A stretch of 64,000 nucleotides of DNA from Saccharomycopsis phalli (Eukaryota > Ascomycota > Saccharomycetes > Ascoideales > Saccharomycopsidaceae), in contig CP073218.1 of the NCBI GenBank assembly GCA_020342235.1, positions 496,001 to 560,000 of the forward strand. The letters run 5' to 3'. The notes under the pieces were generated by a model. It ran no database searches and had not been told where the DNA came from. It saw only the letters and a program-made list of their open reading frames with translations. Position 1 is the first letter of the stretch. The number at the start of each line of letters is the position of its first letter. Shown in pieces: positions 36,216 through 45,403 of the stretch. The position numbers and the translations under genes are program-made.

Positions 36216-37949
36216 ATGAAGAATCACAAAGTGGTTGGAGACCAAATGACTACCCCAGATGAAAATATAACAGTGAGCAGGAGTGAGATTCGTGCAATTC
36301 GGAAAAGAAAGTTCGATGGTTTCAGTGCTGATAATTCAGGGTATTCGGCGGATAACAAGAACTTGACTTCAAATTTAATAAACAATAAGTATATATATCA
36401 AGAGAGCCCTAAGCCAATAAACAGGCACTTGGCTGTTTCGACAGCAACAACACGAAATGAGCCCAAATTCCCTTCTTTGCACCATGTATGCCATAAGCTA
36501 TGGTCTAGTTTGAAAGATACTATTGACCCATACTTTGTGAGGTATGAAGACGAACAGATTAAAACCGAGAGCAGGTCTAACAAAAGGATGAAGGATAACT
36601 GGCAAAACGAGCCCCTTGGCATATTCAATAAAATAAGAATACACGCAAAGGCTCCTGTAAATAGAATGCATGTGAAGTTGGATGTGGATAATCAGGATGT
36701 GAAATTTGCCAAGGATGCAATAGACGACTTTGAGAAAAACAAGCGAAAGTCAATGAGACTAAATAGCGAGACTTTTTTTGCCGAGTCATTGTTCAAGGAT
36801 GATAACTTGAAAGAAGTTATCCAGCCGTACGGCAGCATGATCGCGCGACGAAGGAAGTTTAAACATCGTGAGAGAGGCAAGAATGAGGCAAGAAGCCCTA
36901 ATGAATCAATTGAAAGTATTAAGTTGACAGGTGAATTTGATAGTATCAAGTCAACTGGGGACTCTATGGATATAAGTGCTAATGACATTCGGTCACTTTC
37001 GCATATCTTTGAGAGTACCAAGATGGACAGTTCGTTTCGGGAAAGTACTAAGATTGACGATTCATTTAGAAGCAGTATCAATGGGTTGAAGAATGAAATA
37101 ATCATTACTAAAGTGCGGTCAATTCCACGGTATGCACCAGTCCATTATATTAGTCCTTCATTCACAGAATACAGAAAGATCCTTGAGAAGAAGAAGAAAT
37201 TGCATCAGGACGTGTATCAGCTGTATTTACACAGCGAGAAGAAGGGGATAAAGCAATTGGACGATGCGCAGTTGGCCAAAGTGTATAAAATCTGGAAGGG
37301 CAATCAGAGACATAATGCAGTGGTAACTTCGTTGGCAAACATAGATATCACATACAATGACTTGTTTACTTTAAGGGACAATGAATGGCTCAACGACAAC
37401 ATAATGGACTGCTATTTGTCCATGATTGTTTCTCGCAGCAAGAAGAATAATGATAATAAAAAATTACCACTGGTATTTGTGTTCACCACGCATTTTTATT
37501 CGACTTTGTTGGCCAAGGGCTACAATGGAGTTAGGCGATGGGCGAAGCGACTGAAGGTCAATGTCACCACGTTAGACTATGTGTTCATTCCTATTAATGT
37601 GATGAATTCACATTGGTCATTAGCGGTGATAAATAATAAGGAGAAAAAGTTTCAGTACTATGACTCACTCAATGGATATGGAGGCACAATCCTCGATAAC
37701 TTGCAAAAGTACATGGAAGAAGAAACTAACCGGTTGTATCCCGACCAGCAAGCAGACTATTCCCACTGGCAGCACGACTCAAGCCACGAATTCCCACAGC
37801 AGAAGAATGGCTCTGATTGCGGAGTGTTTACGTGCACGGGAATAAACTATTTGAGTCAGGAATTGGATTTAACCTTCACACAACTGGATATGAAAAATAT
37901 CCGTCGGCGGATGGTATTTGAAATTCTTGATAATCGGTTACTAAGCTGA
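36216..37949 (+). CDS. ULP1: SUMO-specific cysteine protease
   Basis: Protein of 577 residues from ATG 36216; a later in-frame ATG at 36246 is possible. The C48 peptidase domain occupies about 365-577. Catalytic residues are visible: His466 (SHWSLAVI), Asp483 (YYDSLNG), oxyanion Gln529 and Cys535 (QKNGSDCGVF). LRDNEWLNDNIMDCYL precedes them. The N-terminal two thirds are poorly conserved, with basic patches (IRAIRKRKFDGF near 28-39, RRRKFKHRERGKN near 210-222) fitting nuclear pore targeting. A short SIKLTGEFDSIKSTGDS repeat lies near 229-245. It matures Smt3/SUMO and removes it from targets. With 51 bp after JJJ1, its promoter must overlap the JJJ1 3' end. Confidence 0.95.
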   Translation: MKNHKVVGDQMTTPDENITVSRSEIRAIRKRKFDGFSADNSGYSADNKNLTSNLINNKYIYQESPKPINRHLAVSTATTRNEPKFPSLHHVCHKLWSSLKDTIDPYFVRYEDEQIKTESRSNKRMKDNWQNEPLGIFNKIRIHAKAPVNRMHVKLDVDNQDVKFAKDAIDDFEKNKRKSMRLNSETFFAESLFKDDNLKEVIQPYGSMIARRRKFKHRERGKNEARSPNESIESIKLTGEFDSIKSTGDSMDISANDIRSLSHIFESTKMDSSFRESTKIDDSFRSSINGLKNEIIITKVRSIPRYAPVHYISPSFTEYRKILEKKKKLHQDVYQLYLHSEKKGIKQLDDAQLAKVYKIWKGNQRHNAVVTSLANIDITYNDLFTLRDNEWLNDNIMDCYLSMIVSRSKKNNDNKKLPLVFVFTTHFYSTLLAKGYNGVRRWAKRLKVNVTTLDYVFIPINVMNSHWSLAVINNKEKKFQYYDSLNGYGGTILDNLQKYMEEETNRLYPDQQADYSHWQHDSSHEFPQQKNGSDCGVFTCTGINYLSQELDLTFTQLDMKNIRRRMVFEILDNRLLS

Positions 37950-38714
37950 TTAGTGACAGGATGGGGCCAGACCATTCTGAGGATGGAATTTTCATGAGTG
38001 AATAAGTATATGTAAGTACTCACATATTAAACAATAGATGAAGTGGAGTATAGCAAACAAAGTTCAAGGAATTGGTAGGTTTCACGTTGAGGTATTGAGC
38101 TTGAAATGGAAACGGGGACCGAAGAACAACACATAGCGTTTTAACGGTATGTACCAAAAGAAAAGTGGAAACCGCCAGAGTCAAGAAATGAGTGAAATAA
38201 GAAATAGTAACAATAGGAAATCAGGAGGCATATCCAATTGTAGCAATCCTCAGTAGTCGCATTAACAATAAAAGCAAATTTGACACATGTCCTTTACTGT
38301 TGTAGGTAGGGTCTAGCTACCTTATTCCAGCCCCAAAAACCACAAATAATCTAATTGACCATTAATATCTGTCGGGCAATATATACAGTACGTGTGTCTT
38401 ACTCATTAGTACGTGAGATACCACTACTAATGTAATTAGGATGCTTGTCTGAGACAACACTAATCTCGACCACCTCTTTGGAAATTGACATTCGAAAAGT
38501 AAGGATCTACCATTAGGTTAAACTTCAAGTTTGATTGGCATGCTACCATCCCTACCAGCAAACTACGTAATCGGGACATGAAACAATGATCTTCGGGATT
38601 TACATACAAGATTGATTTTCGTACAAGTTTAATATGCGCTATATTATAATATATTTACAAACTCAAAATACAAAACAAACAAGAAAAAAAAAAAATCCGT
38701 TATCGTTTTTCTCC
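37950..38714. other. intergenic, convergent 3' flanks of ULP1 and the PUF gene
   Basis: About 765 bp, unusually long for convergent genes. GTAAGT near 38013 and TACTAAT near 38417 occur but give no sensible exons. I see no conserved RNA or ORF. Confidence 0.45.
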
Positions 38715-40679
38715 CTAATAAGAGTTCATTGCAATTCCCTGTGTAGGATAATTGTCTGTGTTGAGATTCATTGCCAGAATTCCTTCCGACAATTTCTGTT
38801 GAATTTTTCTGCCGTATGGAGTATTCTTAACAAATGGCATCAACAGTCCAATTTTGTTAATGGCTTCGATACGCTGATCACCAATGGCAACATCCAAAGC
38901 TGTCTGTACCACGTAATTTCCATAGGGATCTTTCAAGACCGACTCCAAGTTCTTGAAGTTCAAAATCTCTTCCACTAGTACACTTCTGAGCTCGCTGTCA
39001 TTCATAAACTCAAGACATTTTTCAACCACGTTCGAGGCAAACTTTTGGATGCTCAAGTCCTCCAACCGACCAACAATCTGTCGGCCAATCATATCACTAA
39101 AGTTTGGATTCAACTCATGACGTTTCTCTGGCAATAAGTACTGAATCACATAGTTCCCAAACGGATCTTGCATTAGTGCTAGCCCATTCTTCACGATTTC
39201 GTAGCCCAATTTGATGAATTGATCTTCATTAGATTTTCCAAGACATTTTTGCAAAACACAGCAACCATGTCTGTGTGTAGCAACTTCAACTATGCTGCTG
39301 CATATTCCATCAATTATAAACTGACGTTGCTTAGGATTAAATGTGAAAATACACTTCTGGATGACGTGATTACCGTTCAAATCCTTGATCAACCGCACCA
39401 CATGGTTACGAAGGTTTTGTATGATTAAGTCCGCCTGCTCCGGTAGGCTAATGTACTCGATCATCTTTTGCAAAGCTCTGGTACCATGTTGGTTTAAGGA
39501 AATTTCATCAAACTTACCGCCGCATAGCTTGATAAGCTCAGTAAGTTCCTTAGGCGAGATGTATTCAATAATTTTCTGAATAAGGTAGTTCCCAAAAGGA
39601 TCAATAACCAACTCGTAAATTCTAGGCTTGATTTGCTTATAGATAGTTCGGATAACAACAGGATTATTATCCTCCAACATCTTTTGCAAGAACCGGCAGC
39701 CATTCTGATCTGTACTGAGCCGAATGATTTGTCCAGACAACTGCTCAAATGGAACGTTCTTGAACTGGTTGAAGTAGTCTTTTTCAATTTTTTTGTCGTT
39801 CTTCTTAATAAAACCCTCCGACATTCTTCGCATTTGTGCAGGGGAGTGATCGTCCTCGATGCTTAACGAGTTCATGGACAATTCGCCAACATTTAAACCG
39901 TTACGGTTACCGCGATAGTTATTAATGAAATTATCCATGGGCAGCTTTCCAGTCAAGTTCACCGACTGACTCTTGTTGAAGTGCAGCTTGGAGGTATGTG
40001 GCTTTTGATCAATGATTGACTCATTAATGATACCATTCTTGAGGTCCTTGAACGAACCAACCGACCGAAGCGAAGGAGGCGACAGGCCGTCAATATAGAA
40101 GTCATTTATCGTTCCCATTGATCCTGAATAATTATGAGACTTGGCAGCAGAGCCATTAAGCGAATCAATAAACTGTGTGTTGAACGAGTAGTTGTTGAAC
40201 CGTCTGTTAGCATCAGTTTCGATCATTTCATGGCTGAGTGGTGGTGATGGGGTAGTGTCTTTTGTAAACAAATTGCGGCTGTCCATCATATTTGGAAACG
40301 CAAAGCCTTGGTTCAACAACTTCAGGCTGTCTGGCCGAAAAATAGGATTCACTTTATTGTAGAAGGATGTATTGACACTGAACTCATCGCTGAACAAGTT
40401 GGGGTCATAGTTGTTTTGCGTGAAAATTTTGCGGATGTTCTCATTGGAGTTGGCATACTTCAACGATTCATTTGATCTTGCAAGCTTCAAGTCGCCAGAA
40501 TTGCCAGCCAATCTCAAACTTTCATTGGACGACGCAAAGCGCAAGCTTTCGTTAGATTGTGTCACTGACAGTGACAACGAAGGAATCAGCCCGACCGAAG
40601 AGCGGTGACCGTAGTTGAGGTTCGGGCTTCCGTTGGTAAGGATACCGTTGACATAGTTATAATTTGAATCAGAAAACAT
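38715..40679 (-). CDS. Pumilio (PUF) family RNA-binding protein, Puf4/Mpt5 type
   Basis: Protein of 654 residues from ATG 40679. Eight PUM repeats cover about 310-640. The base-reading triads are seen in NGCRFLQK, FGNYLIQK, HGTRALQK, NGNHVIQK, HGCCVLQK, FGNYVIQY, FASNVVEK and YGNYVVQT. ISLNQHGTRALQKMIE and ATHRHGCCVLQ match S. cerevisiae Puf4 best; Mpt5 is the alternative. Such proteins bind UGUA-type sites in 3' UTRs and promote mRNA decay through Ccr4-Not. The N-terminus is low-complexity Asn/Ser, with four to five copies of an (S)NESL motif at about 37-85. CTG codons there (e.g. in SLS-CTG-S) lie in Ser-rich context; I found none in the PUM core blocks I inspected. Confidence 0.9.
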   Translation of the reverse strand: MFSDSNYNYVNGILTNGSPNLNYGHRSSVGLIPSLSLSVTQSNESLRFASSNESLRLAGNSGDLKLARSNESLKYANSNENIRKIFTQNNYDPNLFSDEFSVNTSFYNKVNPIFRPDSLKLLNQGFAFPNMMDSRNLFTKDTTPSPPLSHEMIETDANRRFNNYSFNTQFIDSLNGSAAKSHNYSGSMGTINDFYIDGLSPPSLRSVGSFKDLKNGIINESIIDQKPHTSKLHFNKSQSVNLTGKLPMDNFINNYRGNRNGLNVGELSMNSLSIEDDHSPAQMRRMSEGFIKKNDKKIEKDYFNQFKNVPFEQLSGQIIRLSTDQNGCRFLQKMLEDNNPVVIRTIYKQIKPRIYELVIDPFGNYLIQKIIEYISPKELTELIKLCGGKFDEISLNQHGTRALQKMIEYISLPEQADLIIQNLRNHVVRLIKDLNGNHVIQKCIFTFNPKQRQFIIDGICSSIVEVATHRHGCCVLQKCLGKSNEDQFIKLGYEIVKNGLALMQDPFGNYVIQYLLPEKRHELNPNFSDMIGRQIVGRLEDLSIQKFASNVVEKCLEFMNDSELRSVLVEEILNFKNLESVLKDPYGNYVVQTALDVAIGDQRIEAINKIGLLMPFVKNTPYGRKIQQKLSEGILAMNLNTDNYPTQGIAMNSY

Positions 40680-42309
40680 GAGAGCAATAGCAATAATAAA
40701 ATAACAAGAAGGAAGTTAATAGCAAATAACTATGAATAGAGCAAATTGAACGGCGTGCTTGTTGTATAGTATAATAAAGTATAGTATATCCCTGGCAAAA
40801 AAAAAAAAGCAAGAGTGGCCAGAGAGTATTGCGGATGAAAATCTATTATAAAAGAAGTCTCTTTATTTCAAAATAGATTTTTAATAAACGCTCTAACAGG
40901 ATGTAATCATGAAATGTATATGGTACCTCAAAAACCTGGTGGATTCGTAGATATTATATAAATATAGGACGATGAAAAAATAGCTAAAGGTACATTTGGA
41001 ATTGGGTGAAAGGTGAGACAAAAAGACCACTCACCTGTAATTGCATGGAAGAGATTGCATAGTGCCCATAATAATAAAGTTTAAGAACTGTTCTATGGAC
41101 GTGCAGAAATGCGGTCGACACTTTATCCAGGTTAAGTATCTAACCACGAGGATGCCGTAACAATAGCCGACGTTATTTGTAATGAGGTCAGAGTCATTGC
41201 TGAAATGAAATGTTAACACCACATTTTTTGCTACATAGGAAGCGAGAGACTCATGACATGGTTCACTCATCATGACAGGGCTACTACGATATATTTGTTA
41301 CTTTGTTTGTTGGGTATCCACTTCAATAAAGTTTTTTTTTTCTGAGACATTCCCAACCAGTTGATCTCAAACATGCCTTGTCTATTATAATAATGGCGAC
41401 AGATATACAGGGGACAATCCATTGATGCTCCCTATTTATTATGACTGGTTAAAGTTTAGCGCACGAGATTTGCCACTCCTAGCTCAGCGCGCGTCCGACT
41501 GCCTGAAGAAGAAGATCTTTAAGCGGTGATCATTGTCATCAGTTTTCACTCAGAGGCGGTTTCCTGACTGGGCAGGCAACTTTACTTTTTAAATTGCTTC
41601 ACAGGCTATTGGATTTCCAATTCCTCAATTTGAGGAGGCTACTAGCGAGAACAAGGAAAGTTCCTACGTTACATGCTATTGTTAACTCTGTTTGTATTGA
41701 GTGTGTCCATCGGTTGTTGCTATTGTTTAGACGTGTGATTGTCACTCACTCTCAATTTTTGCCACATATACGCCTACCCTGTTGACGTATACCAGGCAAC
41801 GTTCTCCCATCCACAGTTTGCTGTTGAAGTAACGTTACCCTGGCAGCAGGTTGCGTGCCCTGCCTTGTGGGCTGGTTGTTTCAGGTCACCATACTGAAGA
41901 TTAACGCGATGAACTAGTAGGTTTCACTAGATACCGAGAATGAGGATTCCTTTTTAGACAATAGGTATATAAGTCGTATTACAATCAACTCTCGGAGTTG
42001 TTAGTCATTTGTACATTTGCTGCAGATATCGAGATTCAACTGTGAGACAACATCAGATTGTGTACTCTTATCAGCCAGGTAGCAGAACTACAAGTAGCCA
42101 TTGAATATAAAGAAGGTTTTATATTGCAATTAATTTACCAGTTGGCAGGAATTTTTTTAGCGCGAGGTAAGTTGCATCCTAAAATGGTCGTGTAGTAACC
42201 AGCACACGCTATGCAGCCAGCATTCCACAGGCAAAAATATTTCAATATAATGAAAGCCAACTTCCCTTTTTTGCCTTTTTTTTTTCTTGTTCTTTAGGCT
42301 AATTTCTAG
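40680..42309. promoter_or_regulatory. 1.6-kb divergent upstream region of the PUF and SUN genes
   Basis: The longest gene-free stretch here. It contains TATATAAG at 41966, T-rich tracts near 41330 and 42270, and a GTAAGT near 42166 followed by a pyrimidine-rich ...TTCTTTAG just before the SUN ATG. That could be a leader intron, but it lacks a TACTAAC branch. Small ORFs at 41031-41273 and 41594-41785 show no domain. Long upstream regions are usual for highly regulated wall genes. Confidence 0.5.
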
Positions 42310-43497
42310 ATGCGATTTTTATCATTATATTTGATTCTAGTGATTACCGGAGTTGTTGCTGATTCTCCGTGTGGGACCTCGGTGTTGTTGAAGAGACATG
42401 CTCACAAGAGAGCTGTTGTGGATACTGAAATTTTCACGGCCTTTGTCACTGTGACTTTGACTGAAGTCACTGGTGGTGAGACTGACTCACCAGATTCCAG
42501 TACCGACTCTTCCTCAAGTCAATCTTCAAGTCAATCTTCTTCATCAGCTTCATCTTCCTCTTCATCGTCCTCTTCATCATCATCTTCTTCCTCTTCTTCT
42601 TCATCTTCTTCCTCCTCCTCCTCCTCCTCCTCCTCCTCCTCCTCTTCCTCCTCTGGTGACCCACCAAGCGGCGATTTAAGCGACTTCAGTAATCCTACAA
42701 AGGAATTCGTTGACGACACCGTTGACTGTGGCGATTTCGCCTCAATTGTTGGCCAAGGTGTCATCCCGCTTGATCATTTGGGCTTTGGAGGCTACTCTGG
42801 TATCGAGCACATTGATCTGAACGGAGTTGTCTCCACTGGGGGAAGCTGTACTGAAGGTGCATACTGTTCATATGCATGCCAGTCGGGAATGTTAAAGACC
42901 CAATGGCCGTCGAACCAGCCATCCAACGGAGTTTCTATCGGAGGGTTGCAGTGTGTTAATGGCAAGTTGCGACGTACCAACCAAGCGAGCAACTTCTTGT
43001 GCGAGTGGGGCGTTGACAGTGCGTATGTGCAAAATGATCTTGACCAGACTGTGCCAATCTGTTGTACTGATTATCCAGGTACCGAGAACATGGTGATTCC
43101 TACTGTTGTGGATGCCGGGTCGCAAAAGCCATTGGCTGTGGTGGATAGCGGCACGTACTTCAAGTGGCAGGGAAAGCCAACGTCTGCGCAGTACTACGCG
43201 AACAATGCTGGTGTTGATTGGCAGTCTGCCTGTTCGTGGGGACAACCGGGCAGTGGGTTGGGCAACTGGTCGCCAATCAATTTTGGGGCTGGGGCTACGA
43301 ATGGATTGACGTATCTTTCGATCATTCCAAACCCGAACAATCGGCAAGCGGCCAACTACAATGTGGACATTCTTGCCAGCAGCGGATCGACCATAAACGG
43401 GCAATGCTCGTATGTGAACGGTGCGTACAATGGGGGCTCTGATGGGTGCACCGTTACTGTGACTTCTGGCAAGGCATACTTTAGACTCCACAACTAG
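42310..43497 (+). CDS. SUN41: SUN-family secreted cell-wall glucanase-like protein
   Basis: Protein of 395 residues from ATG 42310. Signal peptide (about 1-17), a KR site at 33-34 (HAHKRAV) fitting Kex2 processing, then a serine run (about 63-115) encoded by a TCT/TCC/TCA microsatellite. The C-terminal SUN domain (GH132, about 130-395) has the cysteine pattern [13 protein letters not shown]...GLQC and later CSWG and [14 protein letters not shown]. Sun proteins act on beta-1,3-glucan in septation and biofilm formation. The close relatives Sim1 and Uth1 cannot be excluded. The opposite strand reads as poly-Glu and poly-Arg, an effect of the microsatellite only. Confidence 0.9.
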   Translation: MRFLSLYLILVITGVVADSPCGTSVLLKRHAHKRAVVDTEIFTAFVTVTLTEVTGGETDSPDSSTDSSSSQSSSQSSSSASSSSSSSSSSSSSSSSSSSSSSSSSSSSSSSSSSSGDPPSGDLSDFSNPTKEFVDDTVDCGDFASIVGQGVIPLDHLGFGGYSGIEHIDLNGVVSTGGSCTEGAYCSYACQSGMLKTQWPSNQPSNGVSIGGLQCVNGKLRRTNQASNFLCEWGVDSAYVQNDLDQTVPICCTDYPGTENMVIPTVVDAGSQKPLAVVDSGTYFKWQGKPTSAQYYANNAGVDWQSACSWGQPGSGLGNWSPINFGAGATNGLTYLSIIPNPNNRQAANYNVDILASSGSTINGQCSYVNGAYNGGSDGCTVTVTSGKAYFRLHN

Positions 43498-43551
43498 ATA
43501 GAGTATAATAAATTTTTTCAGTTCTCGTGCGTAGCTTGCAATGTATAGTGG

Positions 43552-43692
43552 AAGTATTATGTATACTGGATGTTTTATGTATACTGGATGTTTTATGTCC
43601 CTGGCTATGTTTTATGTCCCTGGCTATGTTTTATGTCCCTGGCTATGTTTTATGTCCCTGGCTATGTTTTTTGTCCCTGGCTATGTTTTATA
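43552..43692. repeat. 19-bp minisatellite in the 3' flank of the SUN gene
   Basis: Five copies of TGTCCCTGGCTATGTTTTA with one change, beginning near 43597, 43616, 43635, 43654 and 43673. They are preceded by two copies of a related 18-bp unit (TATACTGGATGTTTTATG). The rest of 43498-43899 holds no gene. Confidence 0.9.
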
Positions 43693-43899
43693 GATTGTAG
43701 CCAAGCACGGGTACATGGGCTGGTGATTTAGCCTGGGATGGGCGTTTTCTCATGTGCATGGGATCTTCGATGCAGCTTGCAATCAGTCGAGTACCAAGGG
43801 ACTGGCTACATGAGAATGGTGTGAGAATAGAATGATCGGCTCTCCTGGGCATTATACAATGGCGACATTTTTGTGTATTAGACTGTATATACGAGTCAA

Positions 43900-45147
43900 C
43901 TAAAACGACAAGAGGTCTAGCTCACCGCTGGTCTTGGCTGGTGGCTGGCTGGTGGCTGGGTGGGACTGTGTAGTGGACTGTGTAGTGGACTGGGCCTTTG
44001 GTGCCGTGGAAGCATGGCTCTTTGCCGACGAAAAGAGTGAGCTGAAGGCGTCGTTCGCCGACTGAGGGTTGGCAATGGCCGGGGTCACCGTGGTATTGAA
44101 GTTATAATTAGATGCTGCCGGGGTCGTTGGAGCGTCGCTGTTGAACGAGAGCCCGCCCAACAAGTCAATGTTTTGCGCTGGCGCCGCGCTGCTGGTTCCA
44201 TACAAGCTGCCCAACGAGGCGGTGACGTTGCCCGCGGGAGTGGTTCCCGAGGATCCCGTGACCGGCTGTGCGCTCTGGAAGTCGTCAAACTCGTCGTCGT
44301 CCTTTGCAGGCTCGTCGTCCTTTGCAGGCTCGTCGTCAAACGAAAACAAGTCGCGCATCACCGGTGGCTGCGCCGCCGGCTTGTCGGCGGTGCGTTGCGG
44401 CCGGGTCCGGGTGATCTTCGAAGTCTGCGGTGGCTGGGAACTGCCGGCATCATACTCCTCAAAGTCGTCGCCGCCGCGTGTAGCGGCATTGTTCTCCTCG
44501 GTGCGCCGCCCAAACACCCCGCCGTCGCCATACACCTGGTTGGCAGAGCCGCCAAACGAGGACGCATCGTAGCCATCCTCGGAGTCGAACCCGCCGAACC
44601 TTTGGCTGCCGCCAAAGGGCGCGGATCCGCCACTGACGCCGCCGAACTTCTTTGCGTTCTCGCGCGCCTTCTTCCGCTCGGCACGGATCTTGTTCTCGTC
44701 GTTCAACAACGCAAGTAGCAACTTCGACCGGTTGCGGATATTGATGCCCTGGTCGCGCCCCTGGGAGTCTATGTAGTGGAACGACTTGAGCATCGAAATG
44801 AGACTCATGTTGGCCCTGGCGTCGTCCACAAACCGCTCGGACCCGTGCTTGATCAAGTACTCGAGCAAGATGAGCGCCTTGTAAATCTGCCGCCATTCGT
44901 TCGCCGACTTCTCAGTGAACCGCCGGAAAATCATCCCCGTGATCTCCTCGCGCTCCCGGTAATTGTAGGTCCCAGAAGCAATCTCTTGCATCTTCTTGCT
45001 ACTGGTTCCCCACGGCTCATTGTTCGTGGCCTCCCGAACCTTGCCCTCCATCTCACTGTAGTTCAACACAACATTCTGGGCCTTTCGTACTTGCTTCTTC
45101 ACCTCGTACAAGCTGATATTCTTCATTCCTTCTTTTAGCAAATCCAT
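43900..45147 (-). CDS. ENT3: epsin-type clathrin adaptor of the trans-Golgi/endosome
   Basis: Protein of 415 residues if started at ATG 45147 (MDLLKEGMKNISLY), which matches the N-terminal length of S. cerevisiae Ent3; ATG 45201 would add 18 residues. The ENTH domain (1-150) includes KAQNVVLNYSEMEGKVREATNNEPWG, REREEITGMIFRRFTEK and WRQIYKALILLEYLIKHGSERF, the Ent3 rather than Ent1/2 form. The tail has acidic-phenylalanine motifs (DDFEEYD, EFDDF) for GGA and AP-1 ears, and a C-terminal DLLSF clathrin-box-like motif. It binds PI(3,5)P2 and sorts SNAREs and cargo. A small DDEPAK repeat is present. The GC content of this gene is higher than that of its flanks. Confidence 0.93.
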   Translation of the reverse strand: MDLLKEGMKNISLYEVKKQVRKAQNVVLNYSEMEGKVREATNNEPWGTSSKKMQEIASGTYNYREREEITGMIFRRFTEKSANEWRQIYKALILLEYLIKHGSERFVDDARANMSLISMLKSFHYIDSQGRDQGINIRNRSKLLLALLNDENKIRAERKKARENAKKFGGVSGGSAPFGGSQRFGGFDSEDGYDASSFGGSANQVYGDGGVFGRRTEENNAATRGGDDFEEYDAGSSQPPQTSKITRTRPQRTADKPAAQPPVMRDLFSFDDEPAKDDEPAKDDDEFDDFQSAQPVTGSSGTTPAGNVTASLGSLYGTSSAAPAQNIDLLGGLSFNSDAPTTPAASNYNFNTTVTPAIANPQSANDAFSSLFSSAKSHASTAPKAQSTTQSTTQSHPATSQPPAKTSGELDLLSF

Positions 45148-45403
45148 CTTGCCTCTGTGTTCCCGTTTCAAATCAAAGGTTACAGCTGTGTCACTTTTCA
45201 TTTATTCGCTCTTGCAGTCCGCCTGGTGCTCGGGTGTCCACACCCGAACATTCACCTATACGCCTTGTCTACGCCAGATCCCCACTAGCTCGCCAACTTA
45301 TATCAGTCTTATCTGCCTGCCCATTTGCATTAGCTGCTACTTGCTTGCCCACATTCACCCAGGCTCTCCGCCATTTCCATCGACATCTTTTACTCGCCAA
45401 ACA

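Noticed and set aside
38013-38430. GTAAGT and TACTAAT pair in the ULP1-PUF spacer
   Set aside because: The distance is long and no exon or transcript evidence can be inferred on either side.
41031-41273. 80-codon frame in the PUF-SUN spacer
   Set aside because: No recognisable similarity and no promoter or splice context; likely chance in a 1.6-kb gap.
42166-42309. Possible leader intron before the SUN gene (GTAAGT to TTCTTTAG)
   Set aside because: There is no TACTAAC-type branch, unlike the coding introns here, so the pair is weak.
42467-42764. Poly-Glu and poly-Arg frames opposite the SUN gene
   Set aside because: They are the reverse reading of the serine triplet microsatellite.
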